Program-made: the position numbers and the translations under genes
The notes under the pieces: model-generated
Told to the model about the DNA's origin: nothing
Databases searched by the model: none
What the model saw: only the letters and a program-made list of their open reading frames with translations
In this document: in pieces, positions 21,141 to 33,143 of the stretch
Layout: the number at the start of each line of letters is the position of its first letter
Numbering within the stretch: the stretch's first letter is position 1
Source of the DNA: Diphasiastrum complanatum
Lineage: Eukaryota; Streptophyta; Lycopodiopsida; Lycopodiales; Lycopodiaceae
DNA length: 64,000 bases
Direction: 5' to 3'
Assembly (NCBI GenBank): GCA_029204225.1
Contig: CM055101.1
Location: forward strand, 39,831,961 to 39,895,960

Positions 21141-23660
21141 CAGCTTCCCTTAAGAACCTCTACTACACTATAAGTAGGATAACTCTCAAGCATTCTACAA
21201 TGGGTTATTCTGATGTCCTTGAGCACTTTGTAGGAGAGTCATACGCAATTCCTCTGTAGGAGGTGTGCGATCAACTTCGTGCTCAGCTCATTGTCGACTG
21301 TACAATGATCTTAGCAGAAGATTGTTATATGATCATCAATTTGCTATACAGCATAGTTGCAAAATTACTAGTACGAACACATACCTGTATGTGCAGCTGT
21401 ATCGAAAATGATAAAGATAATTTTACGCATTGGGGAGGGAGATATAAAGTCCAGGCAATTTACCAGCTAACTGAGTTGGACTATAGCTCTTGATAATCTG
21501 CTACACAGCCAACGGTCAAACTTTGAGCTAGAACAAGCTATTTTGCAAAAAGTTTTAAAACACAAAAATCTGAAAATATTATTAGGTTAAAAATATATGT
21601 ATGTTACTAAACCGTATATCCTGTGGCATGAGATTATGATGGATTACTACAAATACTCATATGGACTTCCCGGGCGTAATAAAGCCTTGTTACCACAGTG
21701 TTGTCCACTATTACTTCTTGTTTATCTTCAGTAGGCGTTTGGCTCGAACCTCGGTGGGCAAGCAACACGCCACAACAGCACACCCGATCGTCGACTATTA
21801 TCTATGTGATACTCGGTGTAGCATTTTGTTCTTGATTTCTTACCTATATTTTGTTGCGATTTCCCCCATCTTCCCCGGCCAGTCCAGAAAAAAGCAGCCA
21901 AGAACAGCAGAAAACCGTAAAGTACTTCACCAAACCAAGTGAAGATACATAGCAGTTCTTAAAATATAAACAACACAAAAGCAGCAAGAAGGAAACCGTT
22001 TGCAAAGATATTTTGGTGTCTGCTTTTCAAGAATCGCAAAAATAACAGAAAATGTGTGAAATACAAGCACGGAAACAAAAATGCGAAAAAACTAAGAAAC
22101 TAGGTGGCATTGGAAAGAGCAAAATGGACTAACCATGTCTGGATTGTTAAGAAGCCAAACGCTCTCTCGCTCGTTCTTCTCTCTCTCGCTCGCTGCTGGC
22201 TGCTGGCTGCTGGCTGCTGGCTGCTGGTAAGACGGAAATAGGAATGGAGAGAAAAAAGAAAAACTGTCCTGCATCGAGCGCTTCGCTCTAGAATTTCTGG
22301 CTCTGCAATTTGACGCGTACTGCACGTCAACTTGCCTTCTTAAACGTCATTTTTTTTAAACGTCTTGGGATTTCCTTTGTGGAGGTACTTGCAAATGGGA
22401 CAGAGCCATGACACCATGCGATTAGGTGAGCCAAAAGAAAGGGCCTCACATTTTAGAACTCAAACTAGGCGCTTCAAACTCTATGCTCTCAACAAGAGCA
22501 ACAACAACATCATTTTCCATGTCAGAGCTTAAGCGCAAAGAATGGGACTTGCAAAGTGATCTGAAATTTTGAGTTTAGGCTAGTTTTAGACTTGGTGTTT
22601 CAAACCCTATGCTTAGCAAGTGCATCATCAACATCACTTGCCATGTTAGCTTTAAGTAAAAAAAAATGAGCCTCTCCAAGTAATCAAGACATCTCCTTTT
22701 TGAATTGACTTGTGCTAACTCTCCTTCGCCCAGAGATTATCTCCTTATTTCATATCTCCTCCATTGATTTTGGTTGAGTTCCAAAGTCTCTTTTGATTTC
22801 TTCCTTGGAGTTTCCATAGCAATGAGGCCTCTACCAAAAAGGGGCTTGACTTGGCCCTATGTGGCAAAGTGTCATTCGCACCTCACGTGCCACATAATGG
22901 CAACTCGAACTAAATTTAAAAGCAAGGTAGGCCATTTCTTCTACCTATGGACCGATAATAGCCCTCCGTTTCTAATGAGGGACTTGTCAGGCTCACTAAA
23001 TTGAAATCATTCTTAGGTCTGTTTCAATCTCCAATAGGTGCATGTCGATGAAGACTTCCTTTGAGGTGTGGCACGTACAAGCTGGCCCAAGTACTCTATT
23101 CTCATAAATTGTGGCCTCCCCTCCTTTCACACAAGGTGAGATTAAACCTGAACTCGCATGCTATGTGGCAAGGCTGGATTGCCAACATGGTAATTGTTGA
23201 CGTAGGCTCCCACGCATGCCCTCTTGTAAGTAGTGGCATTGTGGTCTCACATTTAATGAAATGAAGCATCAACTTATTTGAATTCAAATTTAGTCGGCAA
23301 GCAATCCAAAAAGAAATACTAGGCAATCTTTTTTGGCCTCCTCTAGTCAAGTGAAAGACAATGTTACTAAATTGTTATGAAAACATCTACTATGGCTCTA
23401 TTGTAGATGCAATTGTTACCTCGATTAGAAATAGTATGCACATGCATGGCATTGTGCCATGTATGGCATTATGCCATGCAAGTCAAAATCACAACAATAG
23501 ACGTGATAATTCCAAATGACAACCCATACTTAATGTTGGGTTTATCCCTTCTCTCCCCGAATCCGTAAGCTAATTTACTTCTATTCATGCAGTTCTTACG
23601 ATTTGAAACCTTTGAACTTCATCAATTTATGTAGTCACTTCCCATAAAAAAAACTCAATA
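21141..23660. other. No gene seen
   Basis: AT-rich, with short chance frames on both strands. Contains the 7-bp minisatellite at 22194. Phrases such as CACGTGCCACAT near 22880 resemble LTR text, but no end or primer site could be fixed. Confidence 0.4.
22194..22227. repeat. Minisatellite, 7-bp unit TGCTGGC, almost 5 copies
   Basis: Perfect head-to-tail copies of TGCTGGC, preceded by a CTCTCTCGCTCG-type tract. Confidence 0.9.
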
Positions 23661-23664
23661 GAAA

Positions 23665-23930
23665 ACCCGTAAGACTTTCTATTACGAGTCACAACGATCG
23701 TTGCAAGTTCCTGTAAGGAACTCATAAAGAGTCCGCAAGGAACTCCTAAGTAACTCGTAAAGGAAACTGTAAGGTTTCCTCTTACGAGGCATTATTGCGA
23801 TCATCACCCATAAAGACCCTGAAAGGAACACGTAAAGAGCTCGCAACGAAACTCGTAAGTGAGTCATAAGGAACTTGTAAGTCACCCGTAAGGAGCCCTT
23901 AAGCTATTACGAGGCATTACGAACTGAATA
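23665..23930. repeat. Degenerate short repeat rich in CTCGTAA / AAGGAACTC
   Basis: About a dozen variants of AAGGAACTC, CTCGTAA and CGTAAGG recur at irregular 12-25 base spacing. Read on the minus strand they make a low-complexity Leu/Arg/Tyr frame (SLRALYVFL, SLRTLYEFL), which is a by-product of the repeat. Confidence 0.65.
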
Positions 23931-24655
23931 CAAAGATCTAAGAGCAATGACATAAGATGATGTTTCTAAAAAAGATCGTATGGACAATATTGGTAGACAA
24001 TGACGTGCAACCACAATAAGGCTCACAACTGACATCATGGACTGATTATTTCTTTTAATTATGGCTTGTAATTGAATTGTACAAATGTAAATAAGGCACA
24101 TAGATACAATACTTTTTCATAAGCTGACAGACAGCTGCATTTTACACTCTCTTGCAATTTTAATCAAGCTATTTCCAAGTGATATCGTCTGTGTCATTGC
24201 GCTTTTTCTGTTACATCTGATTTTTGCATATTGATTATTCATAGATTGAATGTAATTGTCTGATGTTGAATGCTAAATGCTTCTAAATGCTTTTTGATGA
24301 TTCATGCTTCTGCATATTAACGACTTTGTGTGTTTGTGAAATCAATCATATAGATCCTTACAATTTCAAAATTTGTATCAAGTAGAACTCAAAAATAATT
24401 TTGAGCTTGAATTTGATAGGCACTCTACATTGCACCGAGAAAAACAAATCATCTCAATTTTCCAGCATGGTATTGAAGCATTTATAAGTTTTGATATCAA
24501 GAAGCATACAATATTAGAACATTTCTTGTTCTGGCATAGTGTAAGCATTCACTAACTACCTTTCAGTCATTCAATTCAATCTATTATCTGCATTTAGTTG
24601 TCTCGAATCTCCACATGTGCCTACATATTTTGTTCCATTGTGCATTCTAGTATCA
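23931..24655. other. No gene seen
   Basis: AT-rich spacer; the frame at 24373-24555 has no recognisable family. Confidence 0.4.
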
Positions 24656-24659
24656 TATT

Positions 24660-25290
24660 CATCTTGAACTGTCTTGTTGTTACCGATTCATCACCATCTG
24701 CTCACCACTTCCGCTGCTCACTGCATTTCCACCAAAATCCCACAGTTACGTCATGACATTCATAAAGAATTCTCTTCTTTAACTCTTCATCCCTTGGTAC
24801 ACAAACTTTCCCATTCTGGAATAGTAAACCAGCTCAAATGGATAATTGTTTCACAATTTTCTTATCTTTCTTAGGAATCTAAAATCCTTGTGACTTAATC
24901 TCTATTCCATTATCATTCTTTTTATTTTCAACCATTTTCAAAATGCGACGAAAATGAGAATATGTTTCACACTTTCCTCTCAATGAAAGATATAGATTTG
25001 TAGAAATCTGGGTGATTGAAAGTTCATTTAATTCATCGATCTGACTAAGAGCATATACAACCTGGTTAGAGCTAGCTTTGACATATCTGATTTCATGATC
25101 AAATTCTTGCATAAGCTTAGCCCAACGAGCTTTATGACCTCTCGGATCATGTTGATTACAGAAGTGCTTCAAAGGCTAGTGATTTGTATAAACTATAAAC
25201 TGAATATCATGAAGGTAATGCCTTTAGGATTTAAGTGCATGTATCACAACAAATAACTCCTTCTTTTGAGTTGTATAACACAACTAAGAA
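24660..25290 (-). pseudogene. Gypsy RNase H fragment plus start of integrase spacer
   Basis: The minus strand reads KKELFVVIHALKS, HYLHDIQFIVYTNH, then HDPRGHKARWAKLMQEFDHE, IRYVKASSNQVVYALSQ, the end of Ty3/gypsy RNase H. VVYALSQ replaces the usual VADALSR. A frame further left resembles the short linker that precedes the integrase zinc domain. In-frame stops are frequent in the right part. Both flanks are truncated, and it is not part of the plus-strand element that follows. Confidence 0.6.
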
Positions 25291-25299
25291 GCATCATGT

Positions 25300-25827
25300 A
25301 AATTGTTTTAATTGTTCACTTCATTAAGTGTAGCACTTAACTATTAATAGTTAATATTTTCACATGGAAAATCGGGCTAATATTGGGTCTATTTTCACAA
25401 AATTGTAAAAATCGACATGTAAAACCTAGCTAGGGCTCACAAAATATCATGTAAACACAATGCTCATACAGAGAGTCTACCATACTCTCGACCAATTGAC
25501 TCGTCCCCAATCCGGACTTGAATACAAGTGGACCACATGAGTGACATGGCTCAAACTGAAGAAATCCCATTGTCACCATGAGACTTACATCCTCCATCTA
25601 GCTAGGCTGACATCCTATCAGACACTTACAAGCACAAAGCTGTAAAGCTGACATAAATGGGCGATTGAGGCTCAAACTGAGGAAATCTTACTGCCACCAT
25701 AAGATTGTACCCTCACCAGATAGACAACTAGTAGACAATGACAAGCCAAAGAGCATCAAATGATTACTTTGTTTCTAACGTAGCAAATGCACAACCACAT
25801 ACAGCTCCGACTCAGATCTAGTCTCGG
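25300..25827 (+). other. Leader-like sequence before gypsy gag
   Basis: No coding frame. A 40-base phrase beginning GGCTCAAACTGARGAAATC occurs twice (about 25552 and 25668). No LTR or primer site is visible, so the 5' end of the element is missing. Confidence 0.35.
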
Positions 25828-27386
25828 ATGAATCTGAGATCAGGACGATCAATAGCACGAAGGATAGCAAATCAAGCACCACACCTTCCCAGATTAGCAA
25901 CTGTGCAACAAGAGGCAGAAACGGAACCAGCACCAATGGATCCAATGGGCCAACCCGTACCTATCGCTCCCTTGCAAGCAGTCCGGAGAGCACCACGGAT
26001 AGAAGTACCAAAATACGACGGATCATCAGATCCCATCAAAGTCTCCAGATCTACGAGCAAGCTTGTGAAATCTACGGCGAACGGACACCTGCGGAGAAGC
26101 TGATGTTGTTCCCCATGTCCTTATTGGCAGTGGCTCAGGATTGGTTTTTCAACCTGTCAGAAGAAGAAAAATCTACCTGGGAAGCGGTTAAAGCGGCTCT
26201 CATTACGCGCTTTAAACCAAGTGAGTTCCTAGAAGACCCGTTTCTCCTACTGAAAAGTCAAGATGGGAAAACGAGAAAGGGTCAGGGACTATATTGAGTG
26301 GGTCAAACACTTACGATCCGAGTGCAGTGCGGCCCTAACTCATGATCACGCGGTGATCATGTGGTTCCTAGCCAGACTACCACGAAGCATCAGAAGAGAA
26401 CTAAAACGACGGGAGCAGTACGCTACTCTGCAAGAAGCTATGGAAGATGCCATCATGGAAGAGGATGAGGGATCTGACGACGAATATCCATCCACCCACA
26501 CCCCTACTCCCTCGATCGCATCATCATCATCAACTGCATCTGCTCTATCCACAGAACTACTGCTAGAGCAAATGACAAAATTACACAAGCAGCAGGTGGA
26601 GCAACTTACGACGCAGTTTGACCAGAAATTGAAGGCCTTACAAGGAGCTGTAGCAGTAACGCCACATCAACCGGAACCAAACCAGCTGCAGTATCCAAGA
26701 CGGGAAAATGTATGGTGTTTAGTGTGCACGAAAAACCATACAACGAACGAGTGTCCAATCCTAAAGCAAAATTTGAGACTAACACAGAGATTCTGCCATC
26801 TGTGCAATGCAACATCGCACGATACGACATTTGCCCGTTCAACCCCCAGATTGTTCAACAGAAGAGAAGTCCTTATCAGACTTCTTATCCTTACCATCAA
26901 GGGGCACCCAACGCGGCACCAAGGTATGGCGCACCAAATCAACCACAACGTATGGCCTTACCTGCTCCACTAGGGCTAGCCAATCAACAAGTGGCCCATG
27001 TAAACCTGATAGCAGCGGAACCAGAGATGCAAATGCCACCTCAACCTGAGCAGCAGCAATGGTACGGACCGGATGAACCATTTATGGATCTTGCCATAAA
27101 TGAATATGTTGTGGCCTATGCATCTCAAACTCAGCGTCAAGGCGGAAGAAATTACGGCTGCTACGTCAAGGCAGAAGAAATTACGGTGGCGAAGGACACA
27201 GAATTGCGGAATGTCCCTACAAGGGACAATATACATCCTTCTGCCGAGAATGAGGTTATGGGCACTACTACAAGAATTGTCCATTTAAACCTGGAACCAG
27301 TGCACCTTTTAACTTCATTGCAATACAGCAACCAGCAGTTCCAGCAGGGATGCCATCGGAAGGACGACAATTCCACGCTCCTGTGT
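25828..27386 (+). pseudogene. Gypsy gag polyprotein with several zinc knuckles
   Basis: Starts MNLRSGRSIARRIA, a typical gag N terminus. The capsid-like part (LMLFPMSLLAVAQDWFFNL, ERVRDYIEWVKHLR) is followed by an acidic stretch, a Ser/Thr run and a heptad-rich helix. Then come the knuckles CLVCTKNHTTNEC, CHLCNATSH and two worn ones near 27190 and 27245. Frames change near 26035, near 26250, again near 26800, and at a 29-bp duplication (27135-27192). In the last knuckle a Cys codon has become TGA at 27251-27253. Gag would package the RNA in a virus-like particle. Confidence 0.7.
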
Positions 27387-27396
27387 TAGCTGTTAC

Positions 27397-28655
27397 GTGA
27401 GCAAGGAAGTGGCTCCCTCACCATCACCATCGGTCATTGACGACCAACCCTCAACTTCAGCGCCATATCCGAATGTGAGGGAAGAAATAAGGCAATACCA
27501 GAAAATAAGACACTGGGTACAGAAAGCACAAGCGGAGGAAAAAGAGCAAGAAAGAGTTGATCCCACGGAACCTCCAGTTGGCGTTGAACGGGAATCGCAA
27601 GCGGGCTCACAACTGCGCACCAATCAAAATGATCGGTTGCACCAACATGAACCACCTTTTCACATGGTGGAGCCCGAGGAACCATGCACTGAAAGGCTCA
27701 CACTTTTGTTGTCAAGTCGTGCTAGTTTACCACTCAGAGAACTATTGCGGATTGCACCACAAGCGAAAATCCTTCTAGCTGAATGGGCCAAAGTGGATGA
27801 GGAGCCAATAGCGCCTGAGCCCGTATATTGTACGGGCTATGAAGAAACAAGTAACGTCCTACACATCGGAGCAGCATGGGAAAGTGAGGAACACAACATC
27901 ACTTTGCCCATCAAACACAAGATATACGAGGCCGAGGCAGCAGTGGTAGATGGAGGATCGGGTGTCAATATGATCTCCACTACTTTATATGAAAAATGAG
28001 GTTTGCAAAGGTTGAAACCAGCAAGATTCGCCATCAAGCTGGCAGATCAATCCTGTGTGAAACCAAAAGGTGTAGTTGCCGATATCCCTGTAAAGACAGC
28101 AAGCATGCAGCTTGTGATTACTTTTGTAGTCATGGATATACCTGAATCTCCATCTGCATACCGTGTTTTATTGGGAAGACCATGGTTGAGGACTGCGAAG
28201 TAGTACACAACTGGGGTATGGGAAAACGCACCTTCGAGAACAGAGAACAGGCTGTAAAGGTTGATTCAACCACATGGGTGGTGAAACCTATTGCACCCAA
28301 AGCTGATGACGGATCATCCCCGACAGATCACACGATTGATAGCCTAAGGCCAGCCAAGGGAAGTCACTATGATTCAGAGACGGATGTTGTGATATGGACA
28401 GATGCATTAGCAACTATTGACTGCCAGGCATGTCAATATGAATTAGATCCAGAACCTAGTACATCTTCACCCAAATGTTACACTATGGACACACCAATCA
28501 CATTTGGGGTGAATATGATAAACATAGCATGGCTGTCAACAGAGCCTATTGAGAACCCAGTGGACAATGATCTAGTCCCTTGGCAACATGCTCTAACTTA
28601 TAATAAGGAGATTGAGCTGATTGATGAACAGGTCCTACATCACTGGATCCAGATG
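27397..28655 (+). pseudogene. Gypsy aspartic protease region
   Basis: One frame from 27397, with a TGA at 27997-27999, continues to 28203. The active-site loop reads AAVVDGGSGVNMI, where most families have D-S/T-G. The flap and C-terminal part read KLADQSCVKPKGVVADIPV and YRVLLGRPWLR, typical of retropepsins of this lineage. A frameshift near 28195 leads to VVHNWGMGKRTF and about 150 further residues of the linker normally found before RT. RT itself never starts. Confidence 0.65.
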
Positions 28656-29755
28656 GTTACGGAACCAAGAAAGTACATAAGGATACGGAGGAATACTTAA
28701 AAAAGGGCGATGTGTGCCAAAGGGCAAGAAGGCCAATGAGATTGAATTATGAACTACTGCACCCGGTCTTAGCCCAAACACCATTCGAGAAGTGGGGATT
28801 GGATTACATCGGTCCAATTCACCCTGCGGCAAGGAGTTCCCAGACTCGATACGTAATCGTAGCCACAGACTACCTCACCAAATGGGTCGAAGCCAAGGCA
28901 GTAAGAGTAGCGGATGCTAGGACCACTACCAAGTTCCTTTATGAAAATATCATTGTACGCTTCAGATGTCCGGTAGAGCTAGTCAGCGATCGCGGAAGCC
29001 ATTTCATCAATGAGACCATCAAGGTCCTGTTGGAGGAATTCTTCATGATCCACAAAACCAATACGCCTTATTATCCTCGTGGTAGTGGGCAAGCAGAATC
29101 ATCCAATAAGATCCTGTGTAGTGTGCTCACGAAAACAGTTGAAGCTAGCAGATCAGATTGGGAACATAAGTTGCATGCTGCATTATGGGCATTCAGGACA
29201 ATATATAAAGGAAGCACTGATCAAACACCCTTCCAATTGGTATATGGTCAGGATGCTGTGATGCCAGTAGAGTTTTTAGTTCCTTCATTAAGGATTGCCA
29301 CCACACAACGTCTTAGTGAGTCCAAATCTCTACAACTATGCCACGAAGCTCTACATAAACTCTGTGAAACACGCTTACTAGCTGTGCATGCACTGGCAGC
29401 TGAAAAGGAAAGATGCAAAGCATGGCATGATCGCAGGTTACAAAAGAAGGATCTTCGTTCCGGAGATCTGGTCCTGATGTATAAAACCAAGGCGATCAAA
29501 GGGAAATTAAAATTCACAGGTGAAGGTCCCTATCGGATCAAGGAAATTCTTAATCATGGAGCCATGAATCTAGAAAAGTTAGATGGGACACCATTCGATA
29601 CACCCATCAACGGTAGCCGGTTGCACAAGTACTGGCCACCACAGCGAGATAGATCTAGATTGGTGGGGGCACATTACAAAAAGCTAATCTGCTTAGCCAT
29701 CACCGCTAGATCTAAAAAGATCAAGCCAAATCAAGCTAGATCCATCAAGATTTAG
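28656..29755 (+). CDS. Gypsy integrase (Tat/Athila type), core intact
   Basis: From about 28656 the frame reads HKDTEEYLKKGDVCQRARR, the end of the HHCC zinc domain with its first Cys changed to Gly (GGC). An uninterrupted 347-codon frame follows (28712-29755). Catalytic triad: Asp in WGLDYIGPI, Asp in VSDRGSHFI, Glu in SGQAESSNK. Further right are FRTIYKGSTDQTPFQLVYG and the GPYRI...LDGTPFDTPINGSRLHKYW module typical of gypsy integrase C termini. The core could still fold, but the His part of the zinc domain is missing with the deleted RT/RNase H, so I expect no activity. Confidence 0.75.
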
Positions 29756-30695
29756 TCAGATCTGGCAAGATCGAGAAAATCCATCAGAATTCAAGAAGGA
29801 CCCAGATCCAGATAGGATCAAGAAGGAAGCAGATCATCAGATTGACTGAGGGATCTGTTACCAAGTATCCATCAGAACTTTCAGAGAACTACCAGCAGTC
29901 AGAACAAGCCTGGATGAAGCTGATTACCAGTTTACAGAAGTTAAAAATCAGAAAATCTTGAGATCTAGTCAAAAAAACACTTTGAAAGAGCACTTTTTCA
30001 TGATTTTTTGAGATCCTCTGAGAGATAGCTCTTGAAACTTGGACAATCACCAGATCTGACCCAGATGCATCCATGAAAATCTCTGCAAGAGTTTTTGATG
30101 GAGGAATCACCATTTTCTAGTGTGTGCGAGGGTTCCTAGAAGTTAAATTTTCAGAACCCTCGCAAAGCATCAAGATCAACTTACCAACCCTCGCAAGTGT
30201 CTATATAGAATCAGAGTAGTGAAATTAGCCTGCCTACATGGTCTGATCTTGAAAATCCAATCACAGGAACAACTTGTGTGAGAGATCACTTCCTGCAACG
30301 ATGGATTGGGTTGGAATACGGGTGGAGGAATGATGGGATTGGATTACGGGTGATGGAATGATGTGGTTTGATTGCGGTCTGTGGTGCCGAGAAGGAGGAA
30401 GAGTGAGCAACCCTCGCAGAACCTTCGCATAGCAGTCAAATCACCTTTTGAACTCTCGTAGACTTCCCTGAGGTCTTAGAATTTTGTGAAGAAGGTGATT
30501 GCCAAAATTTGGGTGGAACTGAGCAAGGAAAAGTGGATTTGGCCTAATACGCACTCTAAATTCTGCTATATAAGGGCTGAATTCGAGTCATTTGTCACCT
30601 TTACTAGCGAAGCTCTACCAAAATTTACACTAAAATTACCAAGTTCTCCGTTTGCGACCAAACTTCCTACCAGCTATTATACGATCATACTGAAA
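29756..30695 (+). other. Spacer between integrase and third open region
   Basis: No coding frame. The first 130 bases repeat AGATC/GATCAAG phrases. At 30125-30134 and 30155-30164 the arms TGCGAGGGTT and AACCCTCGCA form a perfect 10-bp inverted repeat with a 20-base loop. Further CTCGCA-type motifs occur to 30470. The same motif dominates the leader at 36.1-36.9 kb. Confidence 0.6.
30125..30164 (+). promoter_or_regulatory. Stem-loop candidate TGCGAGGGTT / AACCCTCGCA
   Basis: Perfect 10-bp arms around a 20-base loop. The sequence family matches the inverted repeats in the leader of the second gypsy copy. Function unknown. Confidence 0.5.
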
Positions 30696-32268
30696 TGACA
30701 TCAGGTCCAATGAGAACCTGATAGAAGATAATGACGGCGGTATTCCACAAGTCATTGAGGCCGATACAACACAAGCCCCTATTAGTGCCAGTGTACCAGC
30801 TACTCCCACAGACCTAATGTCGACGTACTAGAATCTGAGAAAATACATCCTAGATGCGGTAGTGGCCAAAGCCATTCTGGAAAGCAAGGTACTACACCTG
30901 GCGACGAGTAACACACAACTGCGAGCAGACCTCACCAAGCTGCAGCACGAACTGATTCTAACGCGACAACATGAACAAGAAGGGCACCAGGAGATTGCCA
31001 AGCTGCAACAAAAGGAGGAGGGCCTCAACAAATATATCCAAAGCCTCGCCAAAGCGCTGATAGACACCTCCACAAAGGTGCGGGAGCTTCAATCTAAAGT
31101 GTCCCAACGGCTTGCTCCCATCCAGACGCAACTAAACCTTTTGGAAGTAGAGAATACGCACCTAGGGATGGAGGTCAAAGCCCTACAAGATAAAAAGCTC
31201 GTCTGGTTAGCTCAACCTACACAAGACTCAAGGCCGCTTTCTCAATCAGAAATGAATCTTCTTCGGAATCAGGTGCAGGTTTATAACCAAATATTAAACA
31301 GCTACCAGGCATAGTTCAATAAATATCGGACAAGCGCAACTCACGAGCTCGCCCAGGCCAAGCAAGCCCTCAAGGCGTGCCAAAAATTCATGGACATGAA
31401 GGCCCAGCCCACCCCCATGGTAATTCCACTGCCACCGATTTTTGACGCTGCACAGGCCAGTACCAGCCAAGACCAAAGCCAGCAGGCAGCAAGGGGATTT
31501 AACCAAGATCAAGGGTTCGAAGGCCAAGATCAAGGGCAAACAGATACAGTTGTTGAGACGCAAGACCAGGGCCAAGGTACAGATATCGGCCAAAGCCAAG
31601 CCACATCATCCAGAGGTTCGCTCACGATATCTGCCAGCCGGGCCTTCCGAAGACCCAAGTCTGTGGAGGAGAAAATCAACGAATTCCTATCAAAGTATCT
31701 CCACGAGTCATCAAGAGGCGGCTGACAGATATCGTTTTCAGCTCATACCATAAAGGGCCAAGAACTGCAAGCATTACCCGCCCTCCAACCACAACCAGAG
31801 TGGCGTCAGCATTTGTTCAAAAGAGACCCTGCGGCCATCGGGGCCTACGTGACGAGTCCACAACAATTACGAGTGAACGCGCACTTCCTGCCATGTACAC
31901 AAAGATCCAAATGGGCGGAATGCGGCACCCCTCTAAACAAGATCACACTTCAGAATTTTAATTGGCCGATCATACAGTTAGAATATGGGTGGACTACGGA
32001 TGTAAATGCCATAAGGGATCTCACCACGTTCGCAACCCATTATATCAATTGCCCTGATCCAACAGTCTGCGCGACAACCACTTACGCCCGGGACTTAGAA
32101 CATCTAATGGGGATCGAGACTAAATGGGACAATTTTCTCCCATCCATATTCTTTGACGTTAATAAGGCGCTACCATCAGACAAAGTCAAAGATCAGCTGC
32201 CAATCGCTCGTGTGTATTACCGAGCTGCGCTTCTGGGCGATCCATGGACACGCAGATTCCAAACATAG
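30696..32268 (+). pseudogene. Third open region after integrase (about 524 codons, three stops)
   Basis: One frame runs from 30696 to 32268, broken only by TAG at 30829, TAG at 31312 and TGA at 31723. Parts in order: an acidic then Pro/Thr-rich start; a long heptad-patterned helix at 30862-31300 (AKAILESKVLHLATSNTQL, LTKLQHEL, IAKLQQKEEGLNKYI, LLEVENTHLGMEVKAL), a coiled-coil candidate; a Gln/Asp/Gly-rich linker (QDQGQ repeats, about 31470-31600); a basic patch (RAFRRPKSVEEK); and a globular C-terminal part from about 31740 with several Trp and Cys (FNWPIIQLEYGW, YINCPDPTVC). No membrane segment or signal peptide is evident, so I see no support for an envelope-like protein. I do not recognise it. 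Confidence 0.6.
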
Positions 32269-32591
32269 GTCGACCAAGATTGGTTGCGAGGAGTCAAAGT
32301 GTAAATAAATAAAATCATCCAATAAAATGTGTTGCGAGGGCATGGCATCCTGCGTGTATAAGCCCATGGCCCAATGAGCACGCAAGTGAAGTTGTAAATA
32401 AAATAATAGACTTGGACCCTTTGTAATTAAAATAAAACTTGAGGCCCAAAGTCAATTTTGGACTCACAAGAATCTTGTGATTTCCAATGTACTTTTTGTG
32501 GATCCTTGGATCAAGTTGGGTCCAAGATGAATGGATAGGATCAATGTAAATATTAGCCAATAGGATTGAGGGGCAAGGGCCTTCCCCATTT

Positions 32592-32598
32592 TATAAAA
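32592..32598 (+). promoter_or_regulatory. TATA box of gypsy LTR copy 1
   Basis: TATAAAA, about 50 bp after AGCCAATAGG; the same arrangement occurs in copy 2 at 35350. Confidence 0.5.
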
Positions 32599-32803
32599 AG
32601 ACACCATTTGTACACTATTTTCATGCTTAACAGAGAGGAGGAGACTCTACCATTTTGAGAGCTCAAGCATCCTCATTTGCTAATCAATCTTGCTTATGCT
32701 ATTGTTGTGATTGCTTGTTATTTTCATTTCCCATGCTTTTTTGTTATGCTAGTTAAGGTTTTTCCATAAGCAATGACATTGAGCATTTGAGCTAACCTCC
32801 ATC

Positions 32804-32934
<131 letters not shown>

Positions 32935-33143
32935 TTTTAATCCCTTTCCTTCACCCAAATCATGATGAATGTTAGTGTAGAGGAGTAGAGTTAAGGGAGA
33001 GTAGTGTTAGTGGTGAATAGAGTTAGGGAGGAAGTAGAAAACTAACTAAATTTAGCATCTATACATAGTTAGGTACCTATCCAGTGATCTAACCCTTGTT
33101 GACAGGCGGGAGGGCTATACTATGCAAGATCTTTGACCCTACA

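Noticed and set aside
22092..22330. Minus-strand frames with Gln/Ala/Ser repeats
   Set aside because: Produced by the TGCTGGC minisatellite.
30696..32268. Envelope-like gene after integrase
   Set aside because: No signal peptide, no transmembrane segment, no heptad pair near a fusion-like peptide; only position would suggest it.
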